Shown: piece by piece, positions 8,448 to 16,806 of the stretch | Layout: each line of letters starts with the position of its first letter | Numbering within the stretch: the first letter of the stretch is position 1 | Assembly: GCF_001428305.1 (NCBI RefSeq) | Contig: NZ_LMRZ01000005.1 | Span: forward strand, 1-64,000 | Length of the DNA: 64,000 bases | DNA from: Janibacter sp. Soil728 | GTDB lineage: Bacteria; Actinomycetota; Actinomycetes; Actinomycetales; Dermatophilaceae | Direction: 5' to 3' | Translations under genes and position numbers: made by a program | Notes under the pieces: model-generated | Told to the model about the DNA's origin: nothing | Database searches by the model: none | What the model saw: only the letters and a program-made list of their open reading frames with translations

Positions 8448-9935
8448 TCAGCCCAGCGACGCGATGTGCTCCAGCATGGTGCCGACGGCGACGCCGGTGC
8501 CGCCCTTGGGGACGTGACCCCAGGGGCTGCCCTCGTTGAAGGAGGGGCCGGCGATGTCGAGGTGCGCCCACGGGATGGGCTCGCCCTCGGCGTCCTTGGC
8601 GAACTCCTGCAGGAAGAGGCCCGCGGTCAGCGCGCCACCCCAGCGGTCACCCTTGTGGGCGAGGTCCGCGACGAAGGAGTCGAGACCTGACCGGAGGTCG
8701 ACCGGCAGCGGCAGCGGCCAGCTCGGCTCGTCGGCGCGGTCGGACGCCTCGGTGATCGCGGTGCGCAGGTCGTCGTCGTTGCCCATGACGCCGAAGATCT
8801 TCGGGCCGAGCGCGACGACGCACGCGCCGGTCAGGGTGGCGACGTCGAGGATCTGGTCGGGACCCGACTCGGCGGCCAGGGCCATGCCGTCGGCGAGGAC
8901 CATCCGGCCCTCGGCGTCGGTGTCGATGATCTCGACGGTCGTGCCGTTGCGCATGGTGACGACGTCACCGGGGCGCTGGGCGTTGTCGCCGGGCATGTTC
9001 TCCGCGAGGCAGAGGTAGCCGGTGACCGCGACGGGCAGACCGAGCTCGGCGGCGGCGACGACGGTCGCGGCCACGGCGGCAGCGCCGGCCATGTCGGACT
9101 TCATGGTCAGCATGCCCGCAGACGGCTTGATGCACACACCGCCGGAGTCGAAGGTGATGCCCTTGCCGACGAGCGCGATGTGCGGGACCTTCTTGCTGCG
9201 CGGCGTGTAGGAGAGGGTGACGATGCGCGGGGGGCGGCTGCTGCCCTGGCCCACGCCGACGATGCCGCCGAAGCCGCCCTCGACGAGCGCCTTGTCGTCG
9301 AGCACCTTGACCGTCAGCTTGCCCGAGGAGGCCTTGGCCACCTGCTGCACCTGCTCGGCGAAGGACTGCGGGAAGAGCAGGTTGGGCGCGGTGTTGACCA
9401 GGTCGCGGGCCCACGCGACATTGCGCGCGACGGTCTCGGCGGTGGCGAGCACGTCCTTGGGGGCGTCCTTGCGGTCGAGCGATGAGAAGACCGTGATCTC
9501 GCGGTCATCGGCCGTGGCCGGGGCGGACTTGTGCTCGGTGAAGGCGTAGCCACCCGCCACGGCGCCCTCGGCGATCGCCGCGAGCTCGGTGGCGTCGGCG
9601 TGCGGCAGGGCGAGCGCGACCGAGCCCTTGCCCGCGGCGCGCACTGCGGCGCCGGCGGCCCGGCGCAGGACGTCGCTCCCCCCTTCGTCCGTGCCCAGAC
9701 CGACGAGCACGACCTTGTCCGCCTTCAGACCCGGCACTGCGGGAAGGGTGGTGGTCGCGCCGACCTTGGTGCTCACCTCGAGGAGGGGCAGGACCTGGTC
9801 GAGGTGCTTGGCGGTGGGCTTGGGCAGCTCTTCGCTCGCGGTGGCGGTGGCCGGGTCGGAGCCGGTGACCCCGATGACGAGGGTGCGGCCGGACCAGGCG
9901 GCGAGGGGGTGGGAACCGAGGATCAACGAGGGCAC
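8448..9935 (-). CDS. pepA: Leucyl aminopeptidase (M17 family)
   Basis: A 495-residue cytoplasmic di-metal aminopeptidase that removes N-terminal residues from peptides. The C-terminal catalytic domain shows VGKGITFDSGG (metal lysine and aspartate), KSDMAGAAAV and the signature DTDAEGRMVLAD. The N-terminal domain is the variable macrodomain-like part. The start is a GTG at 9935 with only a weak upstream AAAGG. It is divergent from gcvT across an 83-bp gap, an arrangement I recall from mycobacteria (pepB/gcvT). Confidence 0.93.
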   Translation of the reverse strand: MPSLILGSHPLAAWSGRTLVIGVTGSDPATATASEELPKPTAKHLDQVLPLLEVSTKVGATTTLPAVPGLKADKVVLVGLGTDEGGSDVLRRAAGAAVRAAGKGSVALALPHADATELAAIAEGAVAGGYAFTEHKSAPATADDREITVFSSLDRKDAPKDVLATAETVARNVAWARDLVNTAPNLLFPQSFAEQVQQVAKASSGKLTVKVLDDKALVEGGFGGIVGVGQGSSRPPRIVTLSYTPRSKKVPHIALVGKGITFDSGGVCIKPSAGMLTMKSDMAGAAAVAATVVAAAELGLPVAVTGYLCLAENMPGDNAQRPGDVVTMRNGTTVEIIDTDAEGRMVLADGMALAAESGPDQILDVATLTGACVVALGPKIFGVMGNDDDLRTAITEASDRADEPSWPLPLPVDLRSGLDSFVADLAHKGDRWGGALTAGLFLQEFAKDAEGEPIPWAHLDIAGPSFNEGSPWGHVPKGGTGVAVGTMLEHIASLG

Positions 9936-10018
9936 GTGCGTGGCGCCTTTCGATCGGGGAGATGGTGGGTGTACCTCCGGCAGGCTATCCCGGATGGCGA
10001 GACGGTAGCGTCTGCCGC

Positions 10019-11128
10019 ATGACCGACAGTGACGTCCTGCGCACCTCTTCGATCCATGACCGCCATGTCGCGCTCAACGCCAAGATGGCCGACTTCGGTG
10101 GCTGGGAGATGCCCATCGAGTACCCCGGCGGCGGCGTCGTCGCCGAGCACACCGCCGTGCGTGAACGGGTGGGCCTGTTCGACGTGAGCCACCTGGGCAA
10201 GGCCAGTGTCACCGGCCCCGGCGCCATCGACCTGATCAACTCCACACTGACCAACGACCTCGGTCGGATCGGTACCGGCCAGGCGCAGTACACGTTGTGC
10301 TGCAACGAGTCCGGTGGCGTGGTCGACGACCTCATCGCCTACCTGCGCAGCGAGGAAGATGTCTTCCTCATCCCCAACGCCGCCAACACCGCGACGGTCG
10401 TGCGGATGCTGCAGGAGGCCGCTCCCGAGGGCGTCGAGGTGCGCAACCTGCACGAGGACTACGTCGTGCTCGCCGTCCAGGGCCCCAAGAGCGACGAGGT
10501 CCTCACCGCGCTCGGCCTGCCGGTCGACCACGACTACATGTCCTTCGACGAGGCGCAGTGGCAGGGCCACGACCTCACCGTCTGCCGCACCGGCTACACG
10601 GGGGAGCGCGGCTACGAGCTCGTCGCCCCGGCCGCTGCCGGCCTGGAGCTGTGGGACGCGATCGTCGAGGCGATGGCCCCCTTCGACGGACTGCCCTGTG
10701 GCCTCGGTGCCCGCGACACGCTGCGCACCGAGATGGGCTACCCGTTGCACGGCAACGATCTCTCCCCGGAGATCACCCCCGTCATGGCGCGCTCCGCGTG
10801 GGCGGTCGGCTGGGACAAGGAGACCTTCTGGGGCAAGGACGCGCTCGTCGCCCAGCGTGTCGCCAAGTCCTCCCGCCTGCTGCGCGGCCTGCTCGTCACC
10901 GGCCGCGGCATCCCGCGCAGCCACTGCGCGGTCACGGTCGACGGGGCCGAGGTCGGAGAGGTCACCTCCGGCACCTTCAGCCCCTCGCTCAAGCAGGGCA
11001 TCGCCCTGGCGTTGCTCGACCGGTCCGTCGCCGAGGGCGACGAGGTCGTCATCGACGTCCGCGGCCGTGAGGTCGCCGCCACGGTGACCAAGCCCCCCTT
11101 CGTCCAGGTGCAGGTGCGTCAGTCATGA
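10019..11128 (+). CDS. gcvT: Aminomethyltransferase, T protein of the glycine cleavage system
   Basis: Transfers the aminomethyl carbon from lipoylated GcvH to tetrahydrofolate. The 369 residues carry the family N-terminus HDRHVALNAKMADFGGWEMP, the folate-contact region DVSHLGKASVTG, TGYTGERGYELV and LGARDTLRTEMGYPLHGNDL. The start ATG 10019 has no Shine-Dalgarno sequence but a TAGCGT -10-like hexamer at 10006-10011, seven bases upstream, which suggests a leaderless mRNA. An ORF reading from 9962 is rejected for that reason. Its stop overlaps the next small gene (ATGA). Confidence 0.94.
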   Translation: MTDSDVLRTSSIHDRHVALNAKMADFGGWEMPIEYPGGGVVAEHTAVRERVGLFDVSHLGKASVTGPGAIDLINSTLTNDLGRIGTGQAQYTLCCNESGGVVDDLIAYLRSEEDVFLIPNAANTATVVRMLQEAAPEGVEVRNLHEDYVVLAVQGPKSDEVLTALGLPVDHDYMSFDEAQWQGHDLTVCRTGYTGERGYELVAPAAAGLELWDAIVEAMAPFDGLPCGLGARDTLRTEMGYPLHGNDLSPEITPVMARSAWAVGWDKETFWGKDALVAQRVAKSSRLLRGLLVTGRGIPRSHCAVTVDGAEVGEVTSGTFSPSLKQGIALALLDRSVAEGDEVVIDVRGREVAATVTKPPFVQVQVRQS

Positions 11129-11331
11129 GTGAGTCCTACCGCTGGCGGCTCGAGGACTCCTCGGGCGCACCGCTGCCGAGCGGGCACTCGGTGCCCTTCC
11201 CGACCCAGGCCGAGGCCGAGGCGTGGTTTGCCGAGTCGTGGGAGGACCTCGCCGGCGCGGGCGTCGCCCAGGTGAGCCTGCTGCGCGAGGCCGAGGTCGT
11301 CTACGGGCCGATGTCGTTGTCGGCCGGCTGA
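11125..11331 (+). CDS. Small conserved-looking protein of unknown function
   Basis: A 68-residue acidic protein (SYRWRLEDSSGAPLP at the start, AEAEAWFAESWEDLAGAGV in the middle). It overlaps the gcvT stop by four bases (ATGA), so it is translated from the gcvT message, and a large palindromic terminator follows directly. No domain is recognised. It resembles short actinobacterial proteins with one Trp-rich alpha/beta segment. Confidence 0.7.
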   Translation: MSESYRWRLEDSSGAPLPSGHSVPFPTQAEAEAWFAESWEDLAGAGVAQVSLLREAEVVYGPMSLSAG

Positions 11332-11340
11332 CCGCGACCA

Positions 11341-11390
11341 CGCACGAAGGGGGCGCCTCCACCGATCGGTGGAGGCGCCCCCTTCGTGCG
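11341..11390. terminator. Perfect 50-bp palindrome, bidirectional terminator
   Basis: All 50 bases are self-complementary: the left half starts CGCACGAAGGGGGCGCCTCC and the right half ends CCCCCTTCGTGCG, with no unpaired loop in the duplex form. It lies between the convergent gcvT operon and the DUF3043 gene. Each arm contains the window's over-represented CGAAGGGGG motif. Confidence 0.9.
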
Positions 11391-11401
11391 TGCGGTGTGG
11401 G

Positions 11402-11986
11402 TCAGCGCGGGGTGTCGCCGCGCCCCACCATCGGCTTGGGCATCCGGCTGCGGCGGATCTGGAAGGCCCGCATGACGAGGTACATCCCCAGGCCACGGGT
11501 CTCGGTGTCGGCGCCGAAGCGATCGAGGATCTTGACCTTGGTCCGGCGCCACAGCAGGTAGGCGTCGAGGATCGCGATGATGATCAGGACGTAGACGCCG
11601 AGGAAGACGTAGGTCGCCCACTGACCGGCGAAGAGGCTCAGCACCAGCACGGCGAGCATGAGCGGCAGCAGCCACTCGCCGAGGTTGAAGCGGGCGTCGA
11701 CCGTGTCGCGGACGTAGCGCCGGACCGGACCCTTGTCACGGGCGGGCAGGTGCTTCTCGTCGCCGGTGACCATCGCGGCGCGCATCTTCTGCGCATTCTC
11801 GCGGCGGGCGGCGCGGTCCGCGGACTTGGCCGACTTGCGGTCGGTCTGCACCAGGGGACGCCGACGGGCCGCCTCCTGCTCGCGCCGCTTGGGCGTCGGC
11901 CGGTTCTTGGCGCCATCGCGCGGGGACCGCTCCCGGACGGCAGAGTCCTGGGCAGCAGCTTGGTCATCCTTCTTGCGTCCGAACAC
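11402..11986 (-). CDS. DUF3043-type integral membrane protein
   Basis: A 194-residue protein: a basic cytoplasmic N-terminal half (FGRKKDD, KNRPTPKRREQEAARRRP), a middle LGEWLLPLMLAVLVLSLFAG helix and a second helix YVFLGVYVLIIIAILDAYLL, then a short basic tail. This matches the actinobacterial DUF3043 family, whose function is unknown. GTG 11986 is preferred because family members begin with (M)FGRKK; another in-frame GTG at 11995 is possible. It is divergent from the M20 peptidase and ends against the 50-bp palindrome. Confidence 0.8.
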   Translation of the reverse strand: MFGRKKDDQAAAQDSAVRERSPRDGAKNRPTPKRREQEAARRRPLVQTDRKSAKSADRAARRENAQKMRAAMVTGDEKHLPARDKGPVRRYVRDTVDARFNLGEWLLPLMLAVLVLSLFAGQWATYVFLGVYVLIIIAILDAYLLWRRTKVKILDRFGADTETRGLGMYLVMRAFQIRRSRMPKPMVGRGDTPR

Positions 11987-12051
11987 GAGGTGCACTCTAG
12001 GCGTAGCGCCGTGGGCACCAACCGTCGGCCGGTCGCGATAGCGTCGGGCCC

Positions 12052-13416
12052 GTGACCGACACCACTCTCACCGCAGACCAGATCGAGACCCTGCGCGCCC
12101 GCGTGCGCGAGCTGATGCCGCAGGTGCGCACCGACCTCGAGGACCTCACCCGGATCCCGAGCGTCAGCCTCGACTCCTTCGACCAGGCCCACGTGCAGGC
12201 CTCCGCCGAGCGCACCGCCGAGCTGTTGCGCGCGGAGGGCCTCGACGTGGAGATCGTGGAGGAAGGGGGGCGACCGGCCGTCATCGGGCACATCGACGGC
12301 CCCGAGGGTGCGCCCACCGTCCTGCTCTACGCGCACCACGACGTGCAGCCCCCGGGCAACGTCGAGGACTGGGACACCGACCCCTTCGAGCCGACCGAGG
12401 TCGACGGCCGTCTCTACGGTCGAGGCGCGGCCGACGACAAGGCGGGAGTCATGGCACACGTCGCCGCCCTGCGCGCCCACTCCGGCAACCTGCCGGTCGG
12501 CGTGACGATCTTCGTCGAGGGCGAGGAGGAGATCGCCAGCGAGTCGCTGCCGCGCCTGCTGGAGCGTCACGGTGACCGCCTGACGTCCGACGCGATCGTC
12601 CTCGCTGACTCGCTCAACTGGGCCATCGGGACCCCCGCGCTGACGACGACGCTGCGCGGTTCGATCCGCGCCGTCGTCACCGTGCGCACACTCGACCACG
12701 GCGTGCACTCCGGCATGTTCGGCGGCGCCTGCCCCGACGCGATCACGACCATGTGCCGGCTGCTCGCCACGCTCCACGACGACCAGGGCGATGTCGCGAT
12801 CGAGGGTCTGCTGCACGCAGACGCCCCCGAGATCGACTACGACGAGGCGCGGCTGCGTGAGGAGTCCGGGCTGCTCGACGGCACCCAGCTCATCGGTACC
12901 GGCTCGATCCCGTCGCGGCTGTGGACCAAGCCTGCTGCGATCGTCATCGGCATCGATGCCCCGAGCGTCGACGAGGCAGGCAACGTCCTCAACGCGTCCG
13001 CGAGCGCCAAGATCAACCTGCGGCTGAACCCGACACAGGACCCGCAGGACGCGTGGAAGGCCCTGCAGAAGCACCTGCAGGAGTACGCCCCGTGGGGCGC
13101 GAGCGTCGAGGTCGAGCTCGACGAGCAGGGCTGGGGCTTCGCCGCCGACGCGCAGGGTCCGGTTTACGACCAGGCGCGCGCCGCCTTCGCCGATGCCTGG
13201 GGCAACGACCCGGTCGACGTCGGGATCGGTGGGTCGATCCCCTTCGTCCAGGCCTTCGCCGAGAAGTTCCCGGACGCGGCGATCCTCGTCACCGGCGTCG
13301 AGGACCCCGACACCCGCGCGCACGGTGCCAACGAGTCACTGCACCTGGGCGAGTTCGAGAAGGTCTGTGTCGCCGAGGCGCTGCTCCTTGCCCGGCTCGG
13401 CGCGATGCGGTCCTGA
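12052..13416 (+). CDS. M20-family metallodipeptidase
   Basis: A 454-residue zinc dipeptidase of the DapE/CNDP group. Metal and catalytic positions are visible: HHD in LLYAHHDVQPPG, the bridging aspartate in GRGAADDKAG, the general base in FVEGEEEIAS, LADS, and the C-terminal histidine in AHGANESLHLGEF. The dimerisation domain lies at about residues 210-330. GTG 12052 follows a TAGCGT hexamer at 12039-12044 by seven bases, so the mRNA is probably leaderless. It leads a run of close genes (13431 and 14028). Substrate specificity cannot be read from the sequence. Confidence 0.9.
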   Translation: MTDTTLTADQIETLRARVRELMPQVRTDLEDLTRIPSVSLDSFDQAHVQASAERTAELLRAEGLDVEIVEEGGRPAVIGHIDGPEGAPTVLLYAHHDVQPPGNVEDWDTDPFEPTEVDGRLYGRGAADDKAGVMAHVAALRAHSGNLPVGVTIFVEGEEEIASESLPRLLERHGDRLTSDAIVLADSLNWAIGTPALTTTLRGSIRAVVTVRTLDHGVHSGMFGGACPDAITTMCRLLATLHDDQGDVAIEGLLHADAPEIDYDEARLREESGLLDGTQLIGTGSIPSRLWTKPAAIVIGIDAPSVDEAGNVLNASASAKINLRLNPTQDPQDAWKALQKHLQEYAPWGASVEVELDEQGWGFAADAQGPVYDQARAAFADAWGNDPVDVGIGGSIPFVQAFAEKFPDAAILVTGVEDPDTRAHGANESLHLGEFEKVCVAEALLLARLGAMRS

Positions 13417-13430
13417 GAGGGGCTTGAGGG

Positions 13431-14024
13431 ATGCCGCAGAGTGCGGAGGAGATCCACCAGCTGGCGCGGTCCCGGACGGACGCCCCTGACCTGGGTTTCG
13501 TCGAGTGGCCGGCCTTCCCGTGGGCTGTCGACGGTGGTCGGATCGTGGCCAAGGAGCTCGATCCGCCCGCCGACCACGACCGCGTCCGCGATGGCGAAGG
13601 GGGTGTCGACTGCTGGCGGTGCGAGCACCCCGACGAGGGCGTGGTGTGGCGCAACGAGCGGTGGATCCTCTCGACGGACCGCGAGGGACGGGGCGGACTG
13701 CTGACGCTGTGGCTGCAGACCCGTGAGCACATGGACTTCGGTGACATGGGCGAGGACCTGGCCGCGGAGTTCGGTCGGCTGACCCTGCGGCTGCACAACG
13801 CGATGCTCGCCCTGCCCAACGCAGGTCGGGTGCACCTGGGCAAGTGGGGCGACGGCAGCGCGCACCTGCACGTCCTGGCGATGGTGCGGCCGGCGCGTCT
13901 GCCCCAGGTCATCGGCTCCTTCGCCGTCGAGTGGGACGACCTCCTGCCGCCCGTACCCGAGGATGTCTGGCAGCGCGAGGTCGACGAGGTGGCAGTCGTC
14001 ATGGCCACGGGCGACGCGGTCTGA
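13431..14024 (+). CDS. HIT-like protein (histidine-triad superfamily)
   Basis: A 197-residue protein with a CxxC pair (CWRCEHPDEG) near residue 62, an aromatic strand-rich centre, and the motif GDGSAHLHVLAMVRP around residue 140. The CxxC followed later by HxH resembles HIT nucleotide hydrolases/transferases, but the third histidine of the HxHxH triad is absent. It therefore may be a diverged or inactive member. It sits 14 bases after the M20 gene and 3 bases before the macrodomain gene, implying one transcript. Pairing with a macrodomain protein hints at nucleotide or ADP-ribose metabolism, which is inference only. Confidence 0.6.
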   Translation: MPQSAEEIHQLARSRTDAPDLGFVEWPAFPWAVDGGRIVAKELDPPADHDRVRDGEGGVDCWRCEHPDEGVVWRNERWILSTDREGRGGLLTLWLQTREHMDFGDMGEDLAAEFGRLTLRLHNAMLALPNAGRVHLGKWGDGSAHLHVLAMVRPARLPQVIGSFAVEWDDLLPPVPEDVWQREVDEVAVVMATGDAV

Positions 14025-14027
14025 GCC

Positions 14028-14555
14028 ATGGTCACGCTGACCGCGGTGCATGGAGACATCACGACCCAGCAGGTCGACGCGATCGTCAACGCCGCCAACA
14101 ACGCGATGCGCGGCGGCGGGGGAGTGGACGGGGCCATCCACCGGGTCGGTGGGCCGGCGGTCCTCGAGGACTGCATCGTGCGTTTCCCCGACGGACTGGC
14201 CACCGGGGACGCCGGGTGGACGACGGGAGGGGACCTCCCTTCGCGCTGGGTCATCCACACGGTCGGGCCCAACCACGCTGCGGGACAACGCGACCGCTCC
14301 TTGCTCACCTCCTGCTACCGGCGCTCGCTCGAGGTCGCCGACGAGGTCGGCGCCCGTAGCGTCGCCTTCCCGCTCATCAGCGCTGGGATCTACGGCTGGC
14401 CCAAGGACGACGCGATCGCGGCCGCGGTCGAGACGATCGCGGGCGCGGCGACGCGGGTCGAGCAGGTGCGGATCGTCGCCTTCGACGAGGCGACCTTCGA
14501 GCAGGTGCGCGAGCAGATCGCGTGCGCAGCCGAGGCAGGCGTCGGTGGACAATAG
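14028..14555 (+). CDS. Macrodomain protein (ADP-ribose/O-acetyl-ADP-ribose hydrolase type)
   Basis: A 175-residue single macrodomain of the MacroD/YmdB class: VHGDITTQQVDAIVNAANN binds ADP-ribose, GGGGVDGAIHRVGGP is the substrate loop with the catalytic-type aspartate, and FPLISAGIYGWP is the diphosphate-binding segment. Family members remove ADP-ribose from proteins or hydrolyse O-acetyl-ADP-ribose. It is the last gene of the M20-HIT-macro run, and its stop codon lies inside the operator-like element for the next gene. Confidence 0.88.
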   Translation: MVTLTAVHGDITTQQVDAIVNAANNAMRGGGGVDGAIHRVGGPAVLEDCIVRFPDGLATGDAGWTTGGDLPSRWVIHTVGPNHAAGQRDRSLLTSCYRRSLEVADEVGARSVAFPLISAGIYGWPKDDAIAAAVETIAGAATRVEQVRIVAFDEATFEQVREQIACAAEAGVGGQ

Positions 14556-14574
14556 TTCAATCTTCAACTAAAGT
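14553..14574 (+). promoter_or_regulatory. Likely promoter with operator-like inverted repeat upstream of the GST-like gene
   Basis: TAGTT (14553-14557) and AACTA (14566-14570) form an inverted repeat around CAATCTTC, and the right arm overlaps a TAAAGT -10-like hexamer at 14569-14574, seven bases before ATG 14582. The region is strikingly AT-rich for this genome. The layout suits a MarR/TetR-type repressor site on a leaderless promoter, but no regulator gene is adjacent. Confidence 0.45.
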
Positions 14575-14581
14575 GGGCGGC

Positions 14582-15619
14582 ATGACACAGGGCAGCTACG
14601 TCGAGAAGGAATTCACCCGCGACACGACCTACATCGAGGACCGCATCACCTCGGACGGGTCGAGCGCGTGGCCGGTCGAGCCGGGGCGATACCGCCTCGT
14701 CGTCTCCCGCGCCTGCCCGTGGGCCAACCGCACGATCATCGTGCGCCGACTGCTCGGCCTCGAGGACGTCATCTCCATGGGCGTCACCGGACCGACGCAC
14801 GACGCGGACTCGTGGACCTTCGACCTCGACGAGGGCCACCTCGACCCCGTGCTGCAGATCCCGCGGATCAAGGACGCCTACCTGGCGCGCTTCCCCGACT
14901 ACCCCAAGGGCATCACCGTCCCCGCAATGGTCGACATCCCGACGGGTCAGGTCGTGACCAACGACTTCCCGCAGATCACGCAGGACTTCTCCACGCAGTG
15001 GCGCGAGTTCCACCGCGAGGGCGCTCCGGACCTGTGGCCCGAGGACCTCCTCGAGGAGATGGCGGTCGTCAACAAGCGCATCTACACCGAGATCAACAAC
15101 GGCGTCTACCGCTGCGGCTTCTCCGGCGACCAGGCCGCCTACGAGGCTGCCTACGACCGGCTGTGGACCGCGATGGACTGGCTCGAGGAGCGCCTCGCCA
15201 CCCGTCGCTACCTCATGGGCGACCACATCACCGAGGCCGACGTGCGCCTCTTCACCACGCTGGCGCGCTTCGACCCCGTCTACCACGGGCACTTCAAGGC
15301 CAACCGGTCCAAGCTCTCCGAGATGCCGGTGCTGTGGGCCTACGCGCGCGACCTCTTCACCACGCCGGGCTTCGGTGACACGACGGACTTCGTGCACATC
15401 AAGAGCCACTACTACGAGGTGCACACGGACATCAACCCGACCGGCATCGTCCCCGCCGGTCCGGACTACTCCAACTGGCTGGAGCCGCACGGCCGCGAGT
15501 CGCTCGGGGGATCCCCCTTCGGCAGTGGGACCGCCCCCGGCGCCCCGAGCGAGGCCGAGCGGGTCCCCACGGCGCACAACCCGTTGCTCGACGAGACCGG
15601 GATGGTCCGCATCGCCTGA
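14582..15619 (+). CDS. Glutathionyl-hydroquinone reductase-like protein (Xi-class GST, YqjG/ECM4 family)
   Basis: A 345-residue thioredoxin-fold plus helical-domain protein. The catalytic cysteine lies in SRACPWANR (CPWA motif, about residue 44), followed by the GST C-terminal domain (RRYLMGDHITEADVRLFTTL) and a tail with HIKSHYY typical of this class. In proteobacteria these enzymes reduce glutathionyl-hydroquinones; actinobacteria usually use mycothiol, so the physiological thiol is uncertain. ATG 14582 has a -10-like TAAAGT seven bases upstream rather than a ribosome site. A redox- or quinone-stress induced promoter is plausible. Confidence 0.87.
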   Translation: MTQGSYVEKEFTRDTTYIEDRITSDGSSAWPVEPGRYRLVVSRACPWANRTIIVRRLLGLEDVISMGVTGPTHDADSWTFDLDEGHLDPVLQIPRIKDAYLARFPDYPKGITVPAMVDIPTGQVVTNDFPQITQDFSTQWREFHREGAPDLWPEDLLEEMAVVNKRIYTEINNGVYRCGFSGDQAAYEAAYDRLWTAMDWLEERLATRRYLMGDHITEADVRLFTTLARFDPVYHGHFKANRSKLSEMPVLWAYARDLFTTPGFGDTTDFVHIKSHYYEVHTDINPTGIVPAGPDYSNWLEPHGRESLGGSPFGSGTAPGAPSEAERVPTAHNPLLDETGMVRIA

Positions 15620-15645
15620 GGGCGCTCCTCGTCTCGTTGCTCGAC

Positions 15646-15704
15646 CCGCCGGGTGGAGGTAAACACGCTGACGATTCGTCGGCGGGTTGGCATCCACCCG
15701 GCGG
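15646..15704. repeat. 59-bp quasi-palindromic repeat, copy with intact arms
   Basis: Ends are perfect inverted 12-mers, CCGCCGGGTGGA and TCCACCCGGCGG. The inside is asymmetric: GGTAAACACGCTGACGATTC then GTCGGCGGGTTGGCA, centred on GACGATTCGTC. It is about 90% identical to the copy at 16725-16783, with similarity continuing some 20 bp past the right end (CGTCGG..CCAGGCTGG). The rest of the 15620-15857 gap shows only a ribosome site before 15858. Confidence 0.88.
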
Positions 15705-15857
15705 CGTCGGCCCGCCAGGCTGGCTGGGTGGGTTGGTCCACCGGCCTCGGGAGGGCGAGTCATTCCGCCGGTGTTGGGTGGGTGTTCACCGGCGCGGGCC
15801 GGGATCGACACCGGGCCGCGGCACCGTGGCGCTCACCCGACCCAGGAGATCGCCACC

Positions 15858-16703
15858 ATGGCCCGTCATGTCCGTCACCGTCCCCTCGCCACCGCTGCTG
15901 TCGCTGCCCTGGCGCTGACCCTGCCCGTCGGCGCGGCCAGCGCCGCACCCGTCGAGCTGGGCACGCCGTTGCCGGCGGCCCACGCCCACAACGACTACGA
16001 GCACGACCGGCCGCTGCTCGACGCGCTGGAGCACGGCTTCACGTCGGTCGAGGCAGACGTGTGGCTCGTCGACGGCGAGCTGCGCGTCGCCCATGACGAG
16101 TGGGAGGTCGCCGACGCGCCCACCCTCGAGGAGGCCTACCTCGACCCGCTCTCCGAGATCGCCACGCGCGGTGGGCAGCAGATCTACCCCGGGTACACCG
16201 GTGACTTCCAGCTGCTCATCGACATCAAGAGCGACGGGCCGACCACGTGGAAGGCCATCGAGGAGGAGCTCGAGGAGCACGAGCAGGTCTTCACGCGCGT
16301 CCACAAGGGCAAGGTCAAGGACCGCGCGGTCGAGGCTGTCATCAGCGGCAACCGTCCTCGCGCGCAGATGGAGGCGGCGACGACCCGCTACTCCTTCTAC
16401 GACGGACGCTCGAGCGACCTCGGCTCCGGGACCGACGCTGACCTCATGCCCCTCGTCAGCGAGAACTGGACGAAGCTCTTCACCTGGCAGGGCATCGGCG
16501 AGATGCCTGCGGCTGAGCGGGACAAGCTCCACTCCTACGTCGAGCAGGCCCACGCGGACGGGTACCGAGTGAGGTTCTGGGCGACCAACGACATCGCTGG
16601 TCCCGCCCGTGAGGACCTCTGGCGCGAGCTGCGTGACGCCGGCGTCGACCACATCAACACCGACGACCTCGACGGGCTGCAGGAGTTCCTCACCGAGGAG
16701 TGA
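15858..16703 (+). CDS. Secreted PI-PLC/glycerophosphodiesterase-like protein
   Basis: A 281-residue exported protein. The first 30 residues form a Sec signal (RHRPLATAAVAALALTLPVG, cleavage near ASAAP). The mature N-terminus AHAHNDYEHDRPLLDALEHG followed by VEADVWLVDGELRVAHD is the TIM-barrel start shared with glycerophosphodiester phosphodiesterases and the AIM6-like group; HND and EAD supply the presumed acid-base and metal residues, and the barrel ends with VRFWATND and DHINTDDL. ATG 15858 follows AGGAG by 9 bases. It is flanked on both sides by the 59-bp repeats. Phospholipid-derived diesters are likely substrates, by family only. Confidence 0.75.
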   Translation: MARHVRHRPLATAAVAALALTLPVGAASAAPVELGTPLPAAHAHNDYEHDRPLLDALEHGFTSVEADVWLVDGELRVAHDEWEVADAPTLEEAYLDPLSEIATRGGQQIYPGYTGDFQLLIDIKSDGPTTWKAIEEELEEHEQVFTRVHKGKVKDRAVEAVISGNRPRAQMEAATTRYSFYDGRSSDLGSGTDADLMPLVSENWTKLFTWQGIGEMPAAERDKLHSYVEQAHADGYRVRFWATNDIAGPAREDLWRELRDAGVDHINTDDLDGLQEFLTEE

Positions 16704-16724
16704 GTGCGGCGCCAGACCCTCCCG

Positions 16725-16783
16725 CCGCCGGGTGGAGGTGGACACGCTGACGATTCGTCGGCGGGTTGGCATCCACCCGGCGG
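16725..16783. repeat. 59-bp quasi-palindromic repeat, second intact copy
   Basis: Same 12-bp inverted ends (CCGCCGGGTGGA / TCCACCCGGCGG) and GACGATTCGTC core as at 15646. The left inner arm reads GGTGGACACGC in place of GGTAAACACGC. It starts 21 bases after one stop codon and ends 23 bases before the next start codon, filling almost the whole intergenic space. Confidence 0.88.
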
Positions 16784-16806
16784 CGTCGGCTTGGCAGGCT
16801 GGGGCC

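Noticed and set aside
9936-10018. Possible glycine riboswitch before gcvT
   Set aside because: The gap is short and the start shows a leaderless -10; no conserved glycine-aptamer segments seen.
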